Notes: generated from the letters alone by a model not told the origin. A stretch of DNA of 64,000 bases from Lacrimispora indolis DSM 755 (GCF_000526995.1 NZ_AZUI01000001.1:1674001-1738000), one strand, 5' to 3'; positions 26,684 through 34,346 are shown, numbered from the stretch's first letter. Numbers and translations: made by a program.

Positions 26684-27727
26684 CTACTGCCGTTCCGTCA
26701 GCTGCTTTAATACAAGGGCATCATAATCAATCTCTCTTTGAGGGAAATTCTGAAACTGGTTCTGTCCCTTTCTGCCCTTTGAGGTCTGAGACTGCTTATA
26801 TTCTCCGCTCTTTCCAGCTTTTTGTTCCCCGCTCTTCACACGGTCCGCATACTGCTCATCCAGTTTTCTGACCTCTTCCATGGAACGTGCACCTGACTTT
26901 TTCCAGCCCTCCAGTATTTTGTCTGCGTACTGGAAGCTGGGCGTATGGGTGGCTGCCAGGGTCCGGTTGCAGGCTTCAACCACCAGCTCCCTGGTAAATC
27001 CATAGGAGCGGAACCACCTGTCCATAAAATCCCTTTCCAAGTCTCCCGGTTTCCTGTCATTTAATCCAAAAGCCTTCATAACAGCAAAGGAATCCTTTGT
27101 AAAGGTAAGAGCATAGCTCTTGGCATCCTCTATGGTCTTAAATCCCTTTTCATGCCAGCTGATTGCCACTGTTTCAATATAACGGATGCTGCTGTGGCCG
27201 CCCTGGACACAGTACTCCACCACATATTCCAACAGCTCTGCGGGCATGTGGAGCCCGTCATAAAGGTAGGCGAATACCTCACACTCTCTTTGGGTGAACA
27301 CCTTATTCATATATTTCTGTGCAATATAAAGGAGCTGGGAAAAATCTTCATCTCCGGCAAGACTGGTGATTTTCTCAGGCGAATAGACCATCCGGCGGCC
27401 GGTTGTCCCGGGCTTTTTTGGTTCCTCCGGGCTGACTCCGGAACAGGCTGTCTCAGATACCGCGGGAGATGCTGCCTGATTTATAGAAGGAATCTCTTTA
27501 AGGACCCCGGCGTTCTTCCAGTAAGATATGGCACGGGTCACATCCGCTTCTGTATGGTTTAATGCATCTGCTATCATGGAAACGGTGATTTCTTCCCCTT
27601 CATGGCGCAGCAAATATAAATATTCCTTTATGTATTCTCCATTGGCCGCAGCCATGTATTCGTCAATGAACTCATTGGATATTACCGTTACGTTTATCTT
27701 GAAACTGCTCTTAATATTCACTGCCAT
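26684..27727 (-). CDS. DnaD-domain primosome protein
   Basis: Replication initiation/restart protein that remodels DNA and helps recruit the helicase loader. The N-terminal part (about 1-90) is a winged helix with ITVSMIADALNHTEADVTRAISYWKNAGV, given here in part. Two DnaD-like C-terminal domains follow; the second ends in the family motif YADKILEGWKKSG (Y-x3-I-x3-W). The tail is basic. The ATG at 27727 is chosen because homology starts there; upstream in-frame codons run through two hairpins and are not coding. A GTG three codons inside has better spacing to GAGG and could be the true start. Cotranscribed with the dnaI-like gene. Confidence 0.88.
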   Translation of the reverse strand: MAVNIKSSFKINVTVISNEFIDEYMAAANGEYIKEYLYLLRHEGEEITVSMIADALNHTEADVTRAISYWKNAGVLKEIPSINQAASPAVSETACSGVSPEEPKKPGTTGRRMVYSPEKITSLAGDEDFSQLLYIAQKYMNKVFTQRECEVFAYLYDGLHMPAELLEYVVEYCVQGGHSSIRYIETVAISWHEKGFKTIEDAKSYALTFTKDSFAVMKAFGLNDRKPGDLERDFMDRWFRSYGFTRELVVEACNRTLAATHTPSFQYADKILEGWKKSGARSMEEVRKLDEQYADRVKSGEQKAGKSGEYKQSQTSKGRKGQNQFQNFPQREIDYDALVLKQLTERQ

Positions 27728-27762
27728 AACCTCGCTTTTTTCGTACCACTGGTCCGCAGTGG

Positions 27763-27793
27763 GAGCCTGCTGACCCGCAGGATCAGCAGGCTC
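27763..27793 (-). repeat. Small inverted repeat before the DnaD gene
   Basis: GAGCCTGCTGA and its complement TCAGCAGGCTC separated by 9 bases, about 36 bases upstream of the DnaD gene start. It may form a hairpin in the leader. Confidence 0.5.
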
Positions 27794-27810
27794 ACGGGCA
27801 TTCGCCCTAT

Positions 27811-27876
27811 GAAAAAGAACACGAAGAAATTTTCTTACGTGCAGGCACGACGAAAAATTTCTTCGTGTTCTTTTTC
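27811..27876 (-). terminator. Long hairpin between murC and dnaD
   Basis: Arms of 24-25 bp (27811-27834 and 27852-27876, one bulge) with a 17-base loop, ending on the minus strand in TTCTTTTTC. The strength suggests a terminator for murC or an attenuator in front of dnaD-dnaI. Both arms are unusually rich in GAA/TTC. Confidence 0.6.
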
Positions 27877-27938
27877 GCACTGCTCATTGCTTTCGTGGAT
27901 ATCTTACCACAACTCTCAGCAAAAGGAAATAGCCGCAG

Positions 27939-27982
27939 TTATCCACTAAATGAATTGTGGATATTGTGGATAATGTGGAAAC
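27939..27982. promoter_or_regulatory. DnaA-box cluster, proximal group
   Basis: One near-match TTATCCACT (27939-27947) faces three abutting 9-mers in the other orientation: TGTGGATAT, TGTGGATAA (perfect DnaA box) and TGTGGAAAC (27956-27982). The 9-mers are head to tail with no spacing. Confidence 0.65.
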
Positions 27983-28080
27983 CAGGTATACATAAATAGG
28001 ATTTCTCCTCCGAATCGTGTCGATTTGCTGATAAAACCGAGATTTTATAAATTGTAAGATTATAAATTATGTAAATTAAA

Positions 28081-28137
28081 AAATCCACATAGTTTCTTAA
28101 CATAAAATGTTGAAAACTATGTGGATAATGTGGATAA
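28081..28137. promoter_or_regulatory. DnaA-box cluster, distal group, with AT-rich DNA
   Basis: Two perfect boxes TGTGGATAA abut at 28120-28128 and 28129-28137, ending exactly at the murC stop codon. AAATCCACA at 28081 is a weaker inverse match. The stretch 28030-28119 between the groups is very AT-rich, as in an unwinding element. Confidence 0.65.
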
Positions 28138-29517
28138 CTATAAGCCTAAAAGCTTTTCTCCCACTTTTACTATATCTCCGGCCCCCATAGTTATCAACAA
28201 ATCACCGTGTATACAATTTTCTAAAATAAATGTTTCGATCTCATCAAAGGATGAAAAATAGTGGGCTTTTACCCCTCTTTTTTCTATCCTCTCCGCAATA
28301 TCCCCGGAGCTGATTCCCAAATTATCCGCTTCCCGGGCCGCATAGATATCTGCCAGGATCACCTCATCAGCCAGAGACAGGGCCTCTGCAAATTCCTCCA
28401 GAAATGCTTTTGTCCTGGTATAAGTATGGGGCTGGAACGCCACCCACAGCTTTTTGTGAGGATAGTGCTTTGCCGTTTCCAGGGTCGCCTTGATCTCCTG
28501 GGGATGGTGGGCATAATCATCAATGATGGTAATGCCGGACAGCTCTCCTTTTTTCTCAAAACGCCGGTTGGTCCCGGTAAAACGCTTTAGCCCTTTTTTA
28601 ATCAGCTCTAAGTCAATTCCCAGTTCTGTACAGACTGCCGCTGCTGCCAGGGAATTATACACATTATGCTCTCCCGGAACGCCAAGTGTCACGGTATCCA
28701 CAACATTTCCGTCCACCTTTAAATCAAACGTTGCTCTTGCCAGTTCATCAAAACGTATGGCTTCTGCCTGATATCTGCTTCCCGGCCTCTTGCCAAAGGT
28801 GATCACGTTACATGGCAGTCCCTCTGTGATCTCTTCTCTGCTCTCAATGTCATTGTTGATCACCAGGGTTCCGTTTTGAGGAAGCTTTTCGGCGAAAAGG
28901 CGGAAGGAATGGCGGATATCCTTAATATCTTTAAAGAAATCAAGATGATCCGCCTCTATGTTCAGGATCACTTCCATTGTGGGGAAAAAGGACAGAAAGC
29001 TATTGGTATATTCACAGGCCTCCGTTACAAACAGCCTTGGACCTCCCACCCGGATATTGCCGCCAATGGAATTTAAGATTCCGCCCACCGATATGGTAGG
29101 GTCTGCTTCGGCTGCCAAAAGGATCTCCGTTATCATGGAGGTTGTGGTAGTCTTTCCATGGGTTCCGGATACGGCTATGGAGTTTTCATAGTTTTTCATC
29201 ATCTGTCCAAGAAGCTCTGCACGGCTGAGTATGGGAAGTCCTTTTTCTTTGGCCTCAGCAAATTCCGGATTATCCGGATGGACAGCTGCCGTATACACAA
29301 CCACGTCAATTCCTTCTTTAATATTCTCCGCCCTCTGGCCATATGCGATGACCGCACCCTTTGTCTCTAAATGGCGTGTCAGCTCCGACTCCTGGGAATC
29401 TGATCCTGTTACGGTAAATCCTTCGTCAATGAGAATTTCTGCCAGACCGCTCATGCTGATTCCGCCTATTCCAATAAAATGAATTGCCTCTGGTTTATGA
29501 AAATCAATTTGATACAT
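28138..29517 (-). CDS. murC: UDP-N-acetylmuramate--L-alanine ligase
   Basis: Cytosolic Mur ligase that adds the first residue of the peptidoglycan stem peptide using ATP. Domain 1 starts with a nucleotide-binding loop (HFIGIGGISMSGLAEIL), the ATP P-loop is SGTHGKTTTTSM (about residue 115), and EACEYTNSFLSF and INIEADHLDFF are Mur-specific segments. The C-terminal domain shows DDYAHHPQEIKATL and FQPHTYTRTK. The 459 residues match the family. The start has GGATGG 7 bases upstream. It stands alone, with the DnaA-box region directly downstream. Confidence 0.96.
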   Translation of the reverse strand: MYQIDFHKPEAIHFIGIGGISMSGLAEILIDEGFTVTGSDSQESELTRHLETKGAVIAYGQRAENIKEGIDVVVYTAAVHPDNPEFAEAKEKGLPILSRAELLGQMMKNYENSIAVSGTHGKTTTTSMITEILLAAEADPTISVGGILNSIGGNIRVGGPRLFVTEACEYTNSFLSFFPTMEVILNIEADHLDFFKDIKDIRHSFRLFAEKLPQNGTLVINNDIESREEITEGLPCNVITFGKRPGSRYQAEAIRFDELARATFDLKVDGNVVDTVTLGVPGEHNVYNSLAAAAVCTELGIDLELIKKGLKRFTGTNRRFEKKGELSGITIIDDYAHHPQEIKATLETAKHYPHKKLWVAFQPHTYTRTKAFLEEFAEALSLADEVILADIYAAREADNLGISSGDIAERIEKRGVKAHYFSSFDEIETFILENCIHGDLLITMGAGDIVKVGEKLLGL

Positions 29518-29656
29518 GCTTTTTCCATCCTTAATTTTTGTTTTATGTAATAATTAATGTCTTCCTTTACTTTTACAGCTTTTCTTCCGTAAAGGCAACT
29601 GCTTTCCTTTTTATTATATAAGAAAGCACCGAGAAAATCTACACTAGAATTATAAT

Positions 29657-29698
29657 CAAAAAAATGCACCTTACAGATTTTATGTCCTGTAAAGTGCA
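29657..29698 (-). terminator. Terminator of the triple-repeat protein gene
   Basis: A 12-bp stem (TGCACCTTACAG / CTGTAAAGTGCA, one mismatch) followed on the minus strand by seven or more T residues, 17 bases past the stop codon. Confidence 0.85.
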
Positions 29699-29714
29699 CT
29701 TTATGACACAGTTC

Positions 29715-30611
29715 TTATAACCCTAAGGCAATGGGCGTCACCTCTTCCTCATAACGTTCGCCTCTTGCCGGTAATGTCCCTACTGCAGATACCATTAAAT
29801 AAAGCATTTCCTTGAAACTCCTGAAGGACTGCTCCACCCTGCCTTCCCGCCAGTAAATAATGCCCTGCCACGTAGAATGCTCACGAAACATGATCTTAAT
29901 GGAAAAGGTTGCCTTTTGTCCACCTCTTCTGCATATGGAGCAAACCTCATTGGAAATCAGGCGGCTGTAATCCAGGCCGTATTTTGAAAATTTTTCCTTT
30001 AAGGCTCTGATTTCCATAAAGTTCCCCAGGGTTCCTGCTAAATCAGCCGGAATATCATGCTGTTCTGTAAGGTCTGCAGAGATATTCTGGTAATTTCCCA
30101 CAATCCTTCCGGAATCATAAGCATCAATGGCGACATGGAAGGAATTCAATGTTTCCCCTTCCTGTCCCGCCTGGGAATATCCCTTCAGCATTCGGTTCAT
30201 GATAAGAATCATCTGAAGCGTACTTTCAAACGGCTCCTGCTGATCTCCTTCGTCCCAGGCGATCAACCCCTGCCAGCTGGCATGGTAACGATACCGTACG
30301 TATATACGAAATGTATTCCGTTTTCCCTGCCGTTCCTTCTCCTCACTGATCCGAGTCACAAGATCAGAAGGATTAGTTCCCTGAAAATGACGCATTTGAA
30401 ATGTCTGTTTTGGACAACTCATGGAATCAAGTACTCTGTCCATATTTAAAATCATCTCCAGCATACTGCTGAATTGGATTCCTTTAGGATCATCCCAATG
30501 AAACATAATTCCCTTAATGCCGCAATCATCGCATTCATCCACTGCAATGGTAATATATCGGTCGGTTCCCCGAACCACACTGACTTTTCCTTTTATCATA
30601 ATTGTCACCAT
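29715..30611 (-). CDS. Unrecognised protein made of three repeated units
   Basis: 298 residues, no signal peptide or membrane segment. Three related units are visible: GIMFHWDDPKGIQFSSMLEMI (near residue 33), SWQGLIAWDEGDQQEPFEST followed by LQMILIMNRM (near 112), and TWQGIIYWREGRVEQSFRSF followed by KEMLYLM (near 248). Each starts with a beta-strand of the type FxIxVxxR and ends with a hydrophobic helix. Unit 1 has a CDDCG pair and unit 3 is preceded by CSICRRGG, which might bind metal. I recall single-copy versions in Lachnospiraceae, without known function. Monocistronic with a strong terminator. The start is either this ATG or the ATG four codons later. Confidence 0.7.
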   Translation of the reverse strand: MVTIMIKGKVSVVRGTDRYITIAVDECDDCGIKGIMFHWDDPKGIQFSSMLEMILNMDRVLDSMSCPKQTFQMRHFQGTNPSDLVTRISEEKERQGKRNTFRIYVRYRYHASWQGLIAWDEGDQQEPFESTLQMILIMNRMLKGYSQAGQEGETLNSFHVAIDAYDSGRIVGNYQNISADLTEQHDIPADLAGTLGNFMEIRALKEKFSKYGLDYSRLISNEVCSICRRGGQKATFSIKIMFREHSTWQGIIYWREGRVEQSFRSFKEMLYLMVSAVGTLPARGERYEEEVTPIALGL

Positions 30612-30796
30612 TATCCTTTTGTTATGATGTTATTATAAACCAAGGCGGTTACATTTTGGTTACATCCGGTATTTTTGTGTAAATTTTATATATTGATTGT
30701 AACCCTCCCCTTAATTTTATGATATTGGACAAAGGATCTTGTCTATTAATGTTATTTACCGTGCAGGAAAAATAAGAAAAAGGGTAGGCTGGTATT

Positions 30797-30910
30797 ATGA
30801 GAGTGAAGGCACTTAGATGGAAATTTTCGGGGCAGAGGATCTCAGAGTTGGAATGCGAAAGCGGAGGAAATGATATCAATATCAAAGGCATTTGTGGGAT
30901 AAATGGATAA
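30797..30910 (+). CDS. Possible small protein (37 aa)
   Basis: An open frame ATG-TAA encoding MRVKALRWKFSGQRISELE and a Gly/Asn/Ile-rich tail, with AGGGTAGG upstream of the ATG. No relative is recognised, and it could be chance. The rest of the 490-base gap before queT holds only the riboswitch leader and its promoter. Confidence 0.2.
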   Translation: MRVKALRWKFSGQRISELECESGGNDINIKGICGING

Positions 30911-30957
30911 AGGGGCGAGATGATATTTTATCATTTGGGGCTTTTTCTTGGCACTGC

Positions 30958-30986
30958 TTGCCTTTTCATGTATTTTGTGATACACT
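30958..30986 (+). promoter_or_regulatory. Promoter of queT
   Basis: TTGCCT, 17-base spacer, TACACT, about 65 bases before the preQ1 aptamer. A moderate sigma-A match. Confidence 0.45.
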
Positions 30987-31053
30987 TTTTTCTGCAATAA
31001 GGTCGCAGACCCCTTGATTTTTCTACATCTTCAGGAACGTCTGCAGGTAAAGA

Positions 31054-31096
31054 CCGGTGTGTTCGAGACCTTCCACACCTAAAACAAAACTAAAGG
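31054..31096 (+). ncRNA. preQ1-I riboswitch
   Basis: The 5' leader of queT folds as a class I preQ1 aptamer. Stem P1 is GGTGTG / CACACC (31056-31061 and 31074-31079), the loop is TTCGAGACCTTC, 12 bases starting UUC as in the consensus, and the tail TAAAACAAAACTAA carries the A-rich triplex strand and the CUAA that closes the pseudoknot. The CUAA runs straight into AAAGGAG, the Shine-Dalgarno of queT, so ligand binding should hide the ribosome binding site. The family and the gene it controls agree. Confidence 0.85.
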
Positions 31097-31106
31097 AGAA
31101 ATGAAT

Positions 31107-31616
31107 ATGCATTACAAAAATTCAGAGAAGACCTATTTTATGGTCTTTTCAGCGGTGATTGCCGCAGTCTACACTGTGCTGACCATGATTTTTGCACCTG
31201 TCAGCTTTGGTCCCATCCAGTTCAGGATCTCAGAGATGCTCTGTGTTCTTCCATTTTTTACCCCGGCGGCGATTCCCGGATTGTTTATCGGATGTTTCCT
31301 GTCTAATTTATTGTGCGGAGCAGCCACCCTGGATGTGATTTTCGGCAGCCTTGCGACCCTCATCGGAGCGATTGGTTCCTATAAGCTTCGGAAAAACAGG
31401 TGGCTGGTATGCGTTCCCCCGATTTTGGCAAATACCATCATCATCCCATGGGTCCTCCGGTATGCCTATGGCTCAGAGGATATCATCTGGTACGCCATGA
31501 TTACAGTGGGTATAGGGGAAATCCTTGCCATTGGGGTCCTTGGAAACATCCTGCTTAGTTTTTTAAACAATTACAAGCATGTAATATTCGGGCGTTTTCT
31601 GTCAGATAAAGAATAA
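31107..31616 (+). CDS. queT: QueT family queuosine-precursor transporter
   Basis: Substrate-binding membrane (S) component of an ECF-type importer for preQ1 or a related queuosine precursor. About 169 residues with five to six hydrophobic segments, including VFSAVIAAVYTVLTMIFAPV and the family signature FGPIQFRISEMLCVLPFFTP, then IPGLFIGCFLSNLLCG. The shared ECF energising module is not in this window. I use the ATG at 31107, 8 bases after AGGAG; an ATG at 31101 is only 2 bases from it. The preQ1-I riboswitch directly upstream confirms the function independently. Confidence 0.93.
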   Translation: MHYKNSEKTYFMVFSAVIAAVYTVLTMIFAPVSFGPIQFRISEMLCVLPFFTPAAIPGLFIGCFLSNLLCGAATLDVIFGSLATLIGAIGSYKLRKNRWLVCVPPILANTIIIPWVLRYAYGSEDIIWYAMITVGIGEILAIGVLGNILLSFLNNYKHVIFGRFLSDKE

Positions 31617-31637
31617 TCTTTGATTGACCGCAGATCC

Positions 31638-31856
31638 ATGTATCTGAGAGTAAAACACAGTGAAGGAATAGATAACAAAAACAAAACTGAATATAACTTG
31701 CAATACACAAAAGAAAAATTAATACGTATTTCTCTTGACGTCCAAAGGGAAAAGTATGAAGAGATTGCTGCAACCGCTGTCTCTATAGGCGAATCGGTAA
31801 ACGGTTACATCAAAAAGGCTATTGATATGTGCGTGGAATCAGAACGATCTGAATAA
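31638..31856 (+). CDS. Small ribbon-helix-helix-like protein
   Basis: About 72 residues. The C-terminal 40 (KLIRISLDVQREKYEEIAATA plus SIGESVNGYIKKAID) fit an Arc/MetJ-type ribbon-helix-helix fold: a strand with alternating residues, then two helices around a short turn. The N-terminal NKNKTEYNLQYTKE also resembles small clostridial RHH proteins of this sort. Such proteins are usually DNA-binding repressors or antitoxins; no toxin gene is adjacent. The start is uncertain: ATG at 31638 lacks a clear ribosome binding site, and a TTG 6 codons earlier is no better. It follows queT by 21 bases and may be read with it. Confidence 0.55.
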   Translation: MYLRVKHSEGIDNKNKTEYNLQYTKEKLIRISLDVQREKYEEIAATAVSIGESVNGYIKKAIDMCVESERSE

Positions 31857-31918
31857 GAATGCAGTTCCGGCAGCTATATACCGTCTGCCATATATAGTGT
31901 GGACAATATATATTTTCC

Positions 31919-31947
31919 TTGAATCCTGCTGCCAGATATGCTATAGT
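31919..31947 (+). promoter_or_regulatory. Promoter of a candidate small RNA
   Basis: TTGAAT, 17-base spacer, TATAGT. No open reading frame follows before the terminator at 32051. Confidence 0.6.
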
Positions 31948-31953
31948 AAAATT

Positions 31954-32058
31954 ACATAAGGAACAACCGCCCCAATACAGGGGGTTGGCCGTCAAAACGA
32001 TAGAAAACTCCACCCTTTCAACCTACCAGGTATACAAGGGTGGTTTTCTATTGCCCAT
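31954..32058 (+). ncRNA. Candidate small RNA of about 100 nt
   Basis: A promoter, a GC hairpin (AACCGCCCC-AATACA-GGGGGTT, imperfect) and a long terminator-like stem lie within 105 bases without a coding frame. The transcript would be antisense to the 3' region of the zinc operon. I cannot assign it to a known RNA family. Confidence 0.35.
32000..32051. terminator. Terminator shared by the zinc operon and the candidate small RNA
   Basis: ATAGAAAACTCCACCCTT pairs with AAGGGTGGTTTTCTAT (two-base bulge). The minus-strand copy ends TTTTCTATCGTTTT and lies 43 bases past the last gene of the zinc operon. A third element, ATAGAAAAC at 32071-32079, could pair with the right arm instead. Confidence 0.65.
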
Positions 32059-32094
32059 TTCTCGGACTTTATAGAAAACGCTATTTGCCTGCTG

Positions 32095-33207
32095 TCAAGG
32101 ATTCTTTAAGAAAGAATCCAGTACCTGGTTCAGAGACTCTATATCTATATTTCTTCCAATAAAAACAACCTGATTTTCCCTGTCCCCGTCCTTCTCATCC
32201 CAGCCTTCCAGCAGTTCCGGATATTCCTCCAGCAGTTCCTCTCTCTCGTTTTCCGGATAAGACACAATCCACCTGGCTCCCGGAGTGATGGCAATGCTGT
32301 TACCGGCCTGTTCAAATAAAACTCCATGGTCTTCATCCCCCGCAAACCACAGATATCCCTTGGCGCGAATGATCTCTTTGGGGTAATGATTCTTTATCCA
32401 TGCATCGAATTTCTGCTCATCAAATGGTTTCCTCCGTTTATAGCAGAAAGCTTTTATTCCATAATCCGGTTCATAGTCACTGTTTTCTCCCATTGACCAT
32501 GCCCTGGAGAGAACAGACGCCTGATTCATTTTCTCATAGTCATACAGCTTACGGTTAAATATGATGCCGGAATCCACGCGGCCGTTAGATGTTTTTATGA
32601 TCTCGGTTTCCGGTGCCAGGCTGAGAATCAGCTCTGCAGCCTTCTCCACCTGCATTTCTGTCAGTAAGTCACATTTATTAAGAATAATGATGTTGCTGTA
32701 TTCAATCTGCTCCATCACAAGATTAATAATGTCCTGTTCTTCTTCCTGGCCGTTGCCATGATCCGATGCTGCGTACTCCTTAAACTCATCCATGAATTCC
32801 GTGTAAATCCGGTTTGTATCTGCCACGGTAACAATGGAATCCAGCCTGGCCGGAAATTCACTGCCTTCCTCTTCAAAAGCATCTGCTATATTAGCCGGAC
32901 TGCTGACCCCTGAAGCTTCCACCAGTATATAATCAAATCTGCCGTCCAGTGCCAGGCCCTCAATTCCGTGAATAAAATCTTCCCGGAGGCTGCAGCAGAT
33001 GCAGCCATTGGTCAGTTCCAGCAGCTGGTCCTTTTTATACCGGATCCCATTGTTCTTAAGCAGCCTGGCATCCACATTTACTGCGCCTAAATCATTGACA
33101 ATCAGGGCAATTTTAAATCCCATAGGATCATTTAAAATATGATTCAGCAGGGTCGTTTTCCCTGCCCCCAGGTATCCGGCCAATAAAGTAACCGGTATTT
33201 TTTTCAT
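32095..33207 (-). CDS. CobW/COG0523-family metal-handling GTPase (last gene of zinc operon)
   Basis: G3E-class GTPase of the group that includes zinc chaperones such as ZNG1/ZagA/YciC. The P-loop is LLAGYLGAGKTTLL (about residues 8-21), the metal-binding CxCC motif is NGCICCSL (about 68-75), switch-like EASGVSSP follows, and the guanine-specific NKxD is LNKCDLL. A CobW C-terminal domain starts near residue 250 (GIKAFCYKRRKPFDEQKFDAWI). The stretch SDHGNGQEEEQD is an acidic insertion. It follows rpmG by 14 bases. In the context of zinc import and an alternative L33, it likely passes zinc to client enzymes during shortage. Confidence 0.88.
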   Translation of the reverse strand: MKKIPVTLLAGYLGAGKTTLLNHILNDPMGFKIALIVNDLGAVNVDARLLKNNGIRYKKDQLLELTNGCICCSLREDFIHGIEGLALDGRFDYILVEASGVSSPANIADAFEEEGSEFPARLDSIVTVADTNRIYTEFMDEFKEYAASDHGNGQEEEQDIINLVMEQIEYSNIIILNKCDLLTEMQVEKAAELILSLAPETEIIKTSNGRVDSGIIFNRKLYDYEKMNQASVLSRAWSMGENSDYEPDYGIKAFCYKRRKPFDEQKFDAWIKNHYPKEIIRAKGYLWFAGDEDHGVLFEQAGNSIAITPGARWIVSYPENEREELLEEYPELLEGWDEKDGDRENQVVFIGRNIDIESLNQVLDSFLKNP

Positions 33208-33221
33208 CTTTTCTCCTCTTT

Positions 33222-33371
33222 CTATTTTGTTTCTTTATGAAGCGTATATTTTTTAAGCCTTGGACAATATTTCATGATCTCCATTCGCTCCGGATGTTTT
33301 TGTTTGTTTTTGGTGACCGTATAATTCCTGTCATGGCACTCCGTGCATTCCAATGTTACTTTTACTCTCAT
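33222..33371 (-). CDS. rpmG: 50S ribosomal protein L33, three-cysteine variant
   Basis: A 49-residue L33 starting [19 protein letters not shown]. The first zinc pair (ECTEC, residues 9 and 12) is kept. The second, normally CPFC or CKYC, reads [15 protein letters not shown], with Cys36 present and the fourth Cys replaced by Leu39. So it is neither a full zinc-ribbon (C+) nor a classical Cys-less (C-) form, and zinc binding should be weak or absent. ATG at 33371 has AAAGGA upstream. Its place between a permease partner and a CobW gene in a zinc operon is what is known for C- ribosomal paralogues, which free zinc by replacing zinc-bound L33. Confidence 0.9.
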   Translation of the reverse strand: MRVKVTLECTECHDRNYTVTKNKQKHPERMEIMKYCPRLKKYTLHKETK

Positions 33372-33419
33372 AATCATTCCTTTCCGGGCATGGCCCTGTA
33401 AAGCTTTTATTCTTCCCGT

Positions 33420-34346
33420 TTAAAAGTATGGATAAACATATTCTTCTTGCGGCTTTTCGGCCGGCTCAATGCTTTGGGCCTTCATGATAATGGAAGAGCC
33501 ATCTGGGGTTAAATCAATCGTACCTTTTACCACCACCCAGTCATCATCCTTATATTCCAGCTTTCCATCGTAATCGACCAAAAAGCCCATGGGAGTTAAG
33601 TCTGCTGCGCAGCACCACATGGAAAGGCGAACCAGCGCAAAGTCACATTCCTTTTCAATCTCTGGATCCCGGTAAATAAAACCTTTCATAGCAATCGTAT
33701 AACCTTCATATTTTTCAGTGGAGGAACTTAATTCCTGCAGCCACCCATAATAATCCTCATCTGCTATGGTTATGGTTTTCCCTTTTTCATCCAGACCGTT
33801 TAAAACATTGGGACCTTCTTCTCCATATGTCTGTGAAGCATCATCCTTTGAATACTCATCCGTCTCTTGGTATGCGTCGGTTTCCGCACCTTCCCAGTCA
33901 GACTGCGACGGATCATTTTCTCCGTTCCCCGGCGGTTCCTGTGGCCCTGTGCTGTCTGGCGAAGGTGTCTGCTGTCCTGTACCGCCTGTTATCTGGCCGC
34001 CTCTGTTTCCGGATGACATGGAAATACCGGAGCTATTGTAATTTCTGGCCATGCTGCTCCCTCCGGGGGCCGGCGGCCTGATAGAAAGCACCAGGATCGG
34101 AATAATTAAAACAAACAGACGGGACAGCCTTGCCTTGTACTGGGGTGCCAGTAAGTTTCGTCCTTCCGCCACTGCCCAGAGAAACATCAGGAGGGACAGC
34201 CCATAAAGATAAGGTTTCATCCTTGGCGTCACATAGCTTAAATACCCGCCTGAATAAGTCAGATGAAATAGCAGACATCCGAAAATCAGGTAACAGACGC
34301 ATTCCGCCAGCACCTGAAGGTTGAGTCCTTTTCCTTTTAACGTCAT
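33420..34346 (-). CDS. TIGR03943/UPF0703 (YcgQ-like) permease partner
   Basis: About 308 residues. Three or more hydrophobic segments lie in the first 110 (LAECVCYLIFGCLLFHLTYSG; LSRLFVLIIPILVLSIRPP). A long low-complexity Gly/Ser/acidic linker (about 120-200) follows. The C-terminal soluble domain contains IYRDPEIEKECDFALVRLSMWCCAADLTPMGFLVDYD, seen here by its core MWCCAADLTP, and ends with VVKGTIDLTPDGSSI. Two cysteines in WCCAAD may bind metal. ATG at 34346 follows GGAGGG by 8 bases and overlaps the permease stop as ATGA. Family pairs with UPF0718 permeases are common; the transported substrate is not known. Confidence 0.85.
   Translation of the reverse strand: MTLKGKGLNLQVLAECVCYLIFGCLLFHLTYSGGYLSYVTPRMKPYLYGLSLLMFLWAVAEGRNLLAPQYKARLSRLFVLIIPILVLSIRPPAPGGSSMARNYNSSGISMSSGNRGGQITGGTGQQTPSPDSTGPQEPPGNGENDPSQSDWEGAETDAYQETDEYSKDDASQTYGEEGPNVLNGLDEKGKTITIADEDYYGWLQELSSSTEKYEGYTIAMKGFIYRDPEIEKECDFALVRLSMWCCAADLTPMGFLVDYDGKLEYKDDDWVVVKGTIDLTPDGSSIIMKAQSIEPAEKPQEEYVYPYF

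Noticed and set aside
27728..27880. N-terminal extension of the DnaD-domain protein by 51 codons
   Set aside because: The added codons run through two inverted repeats and give a Cys/Arg-rich sequence unlike the family.
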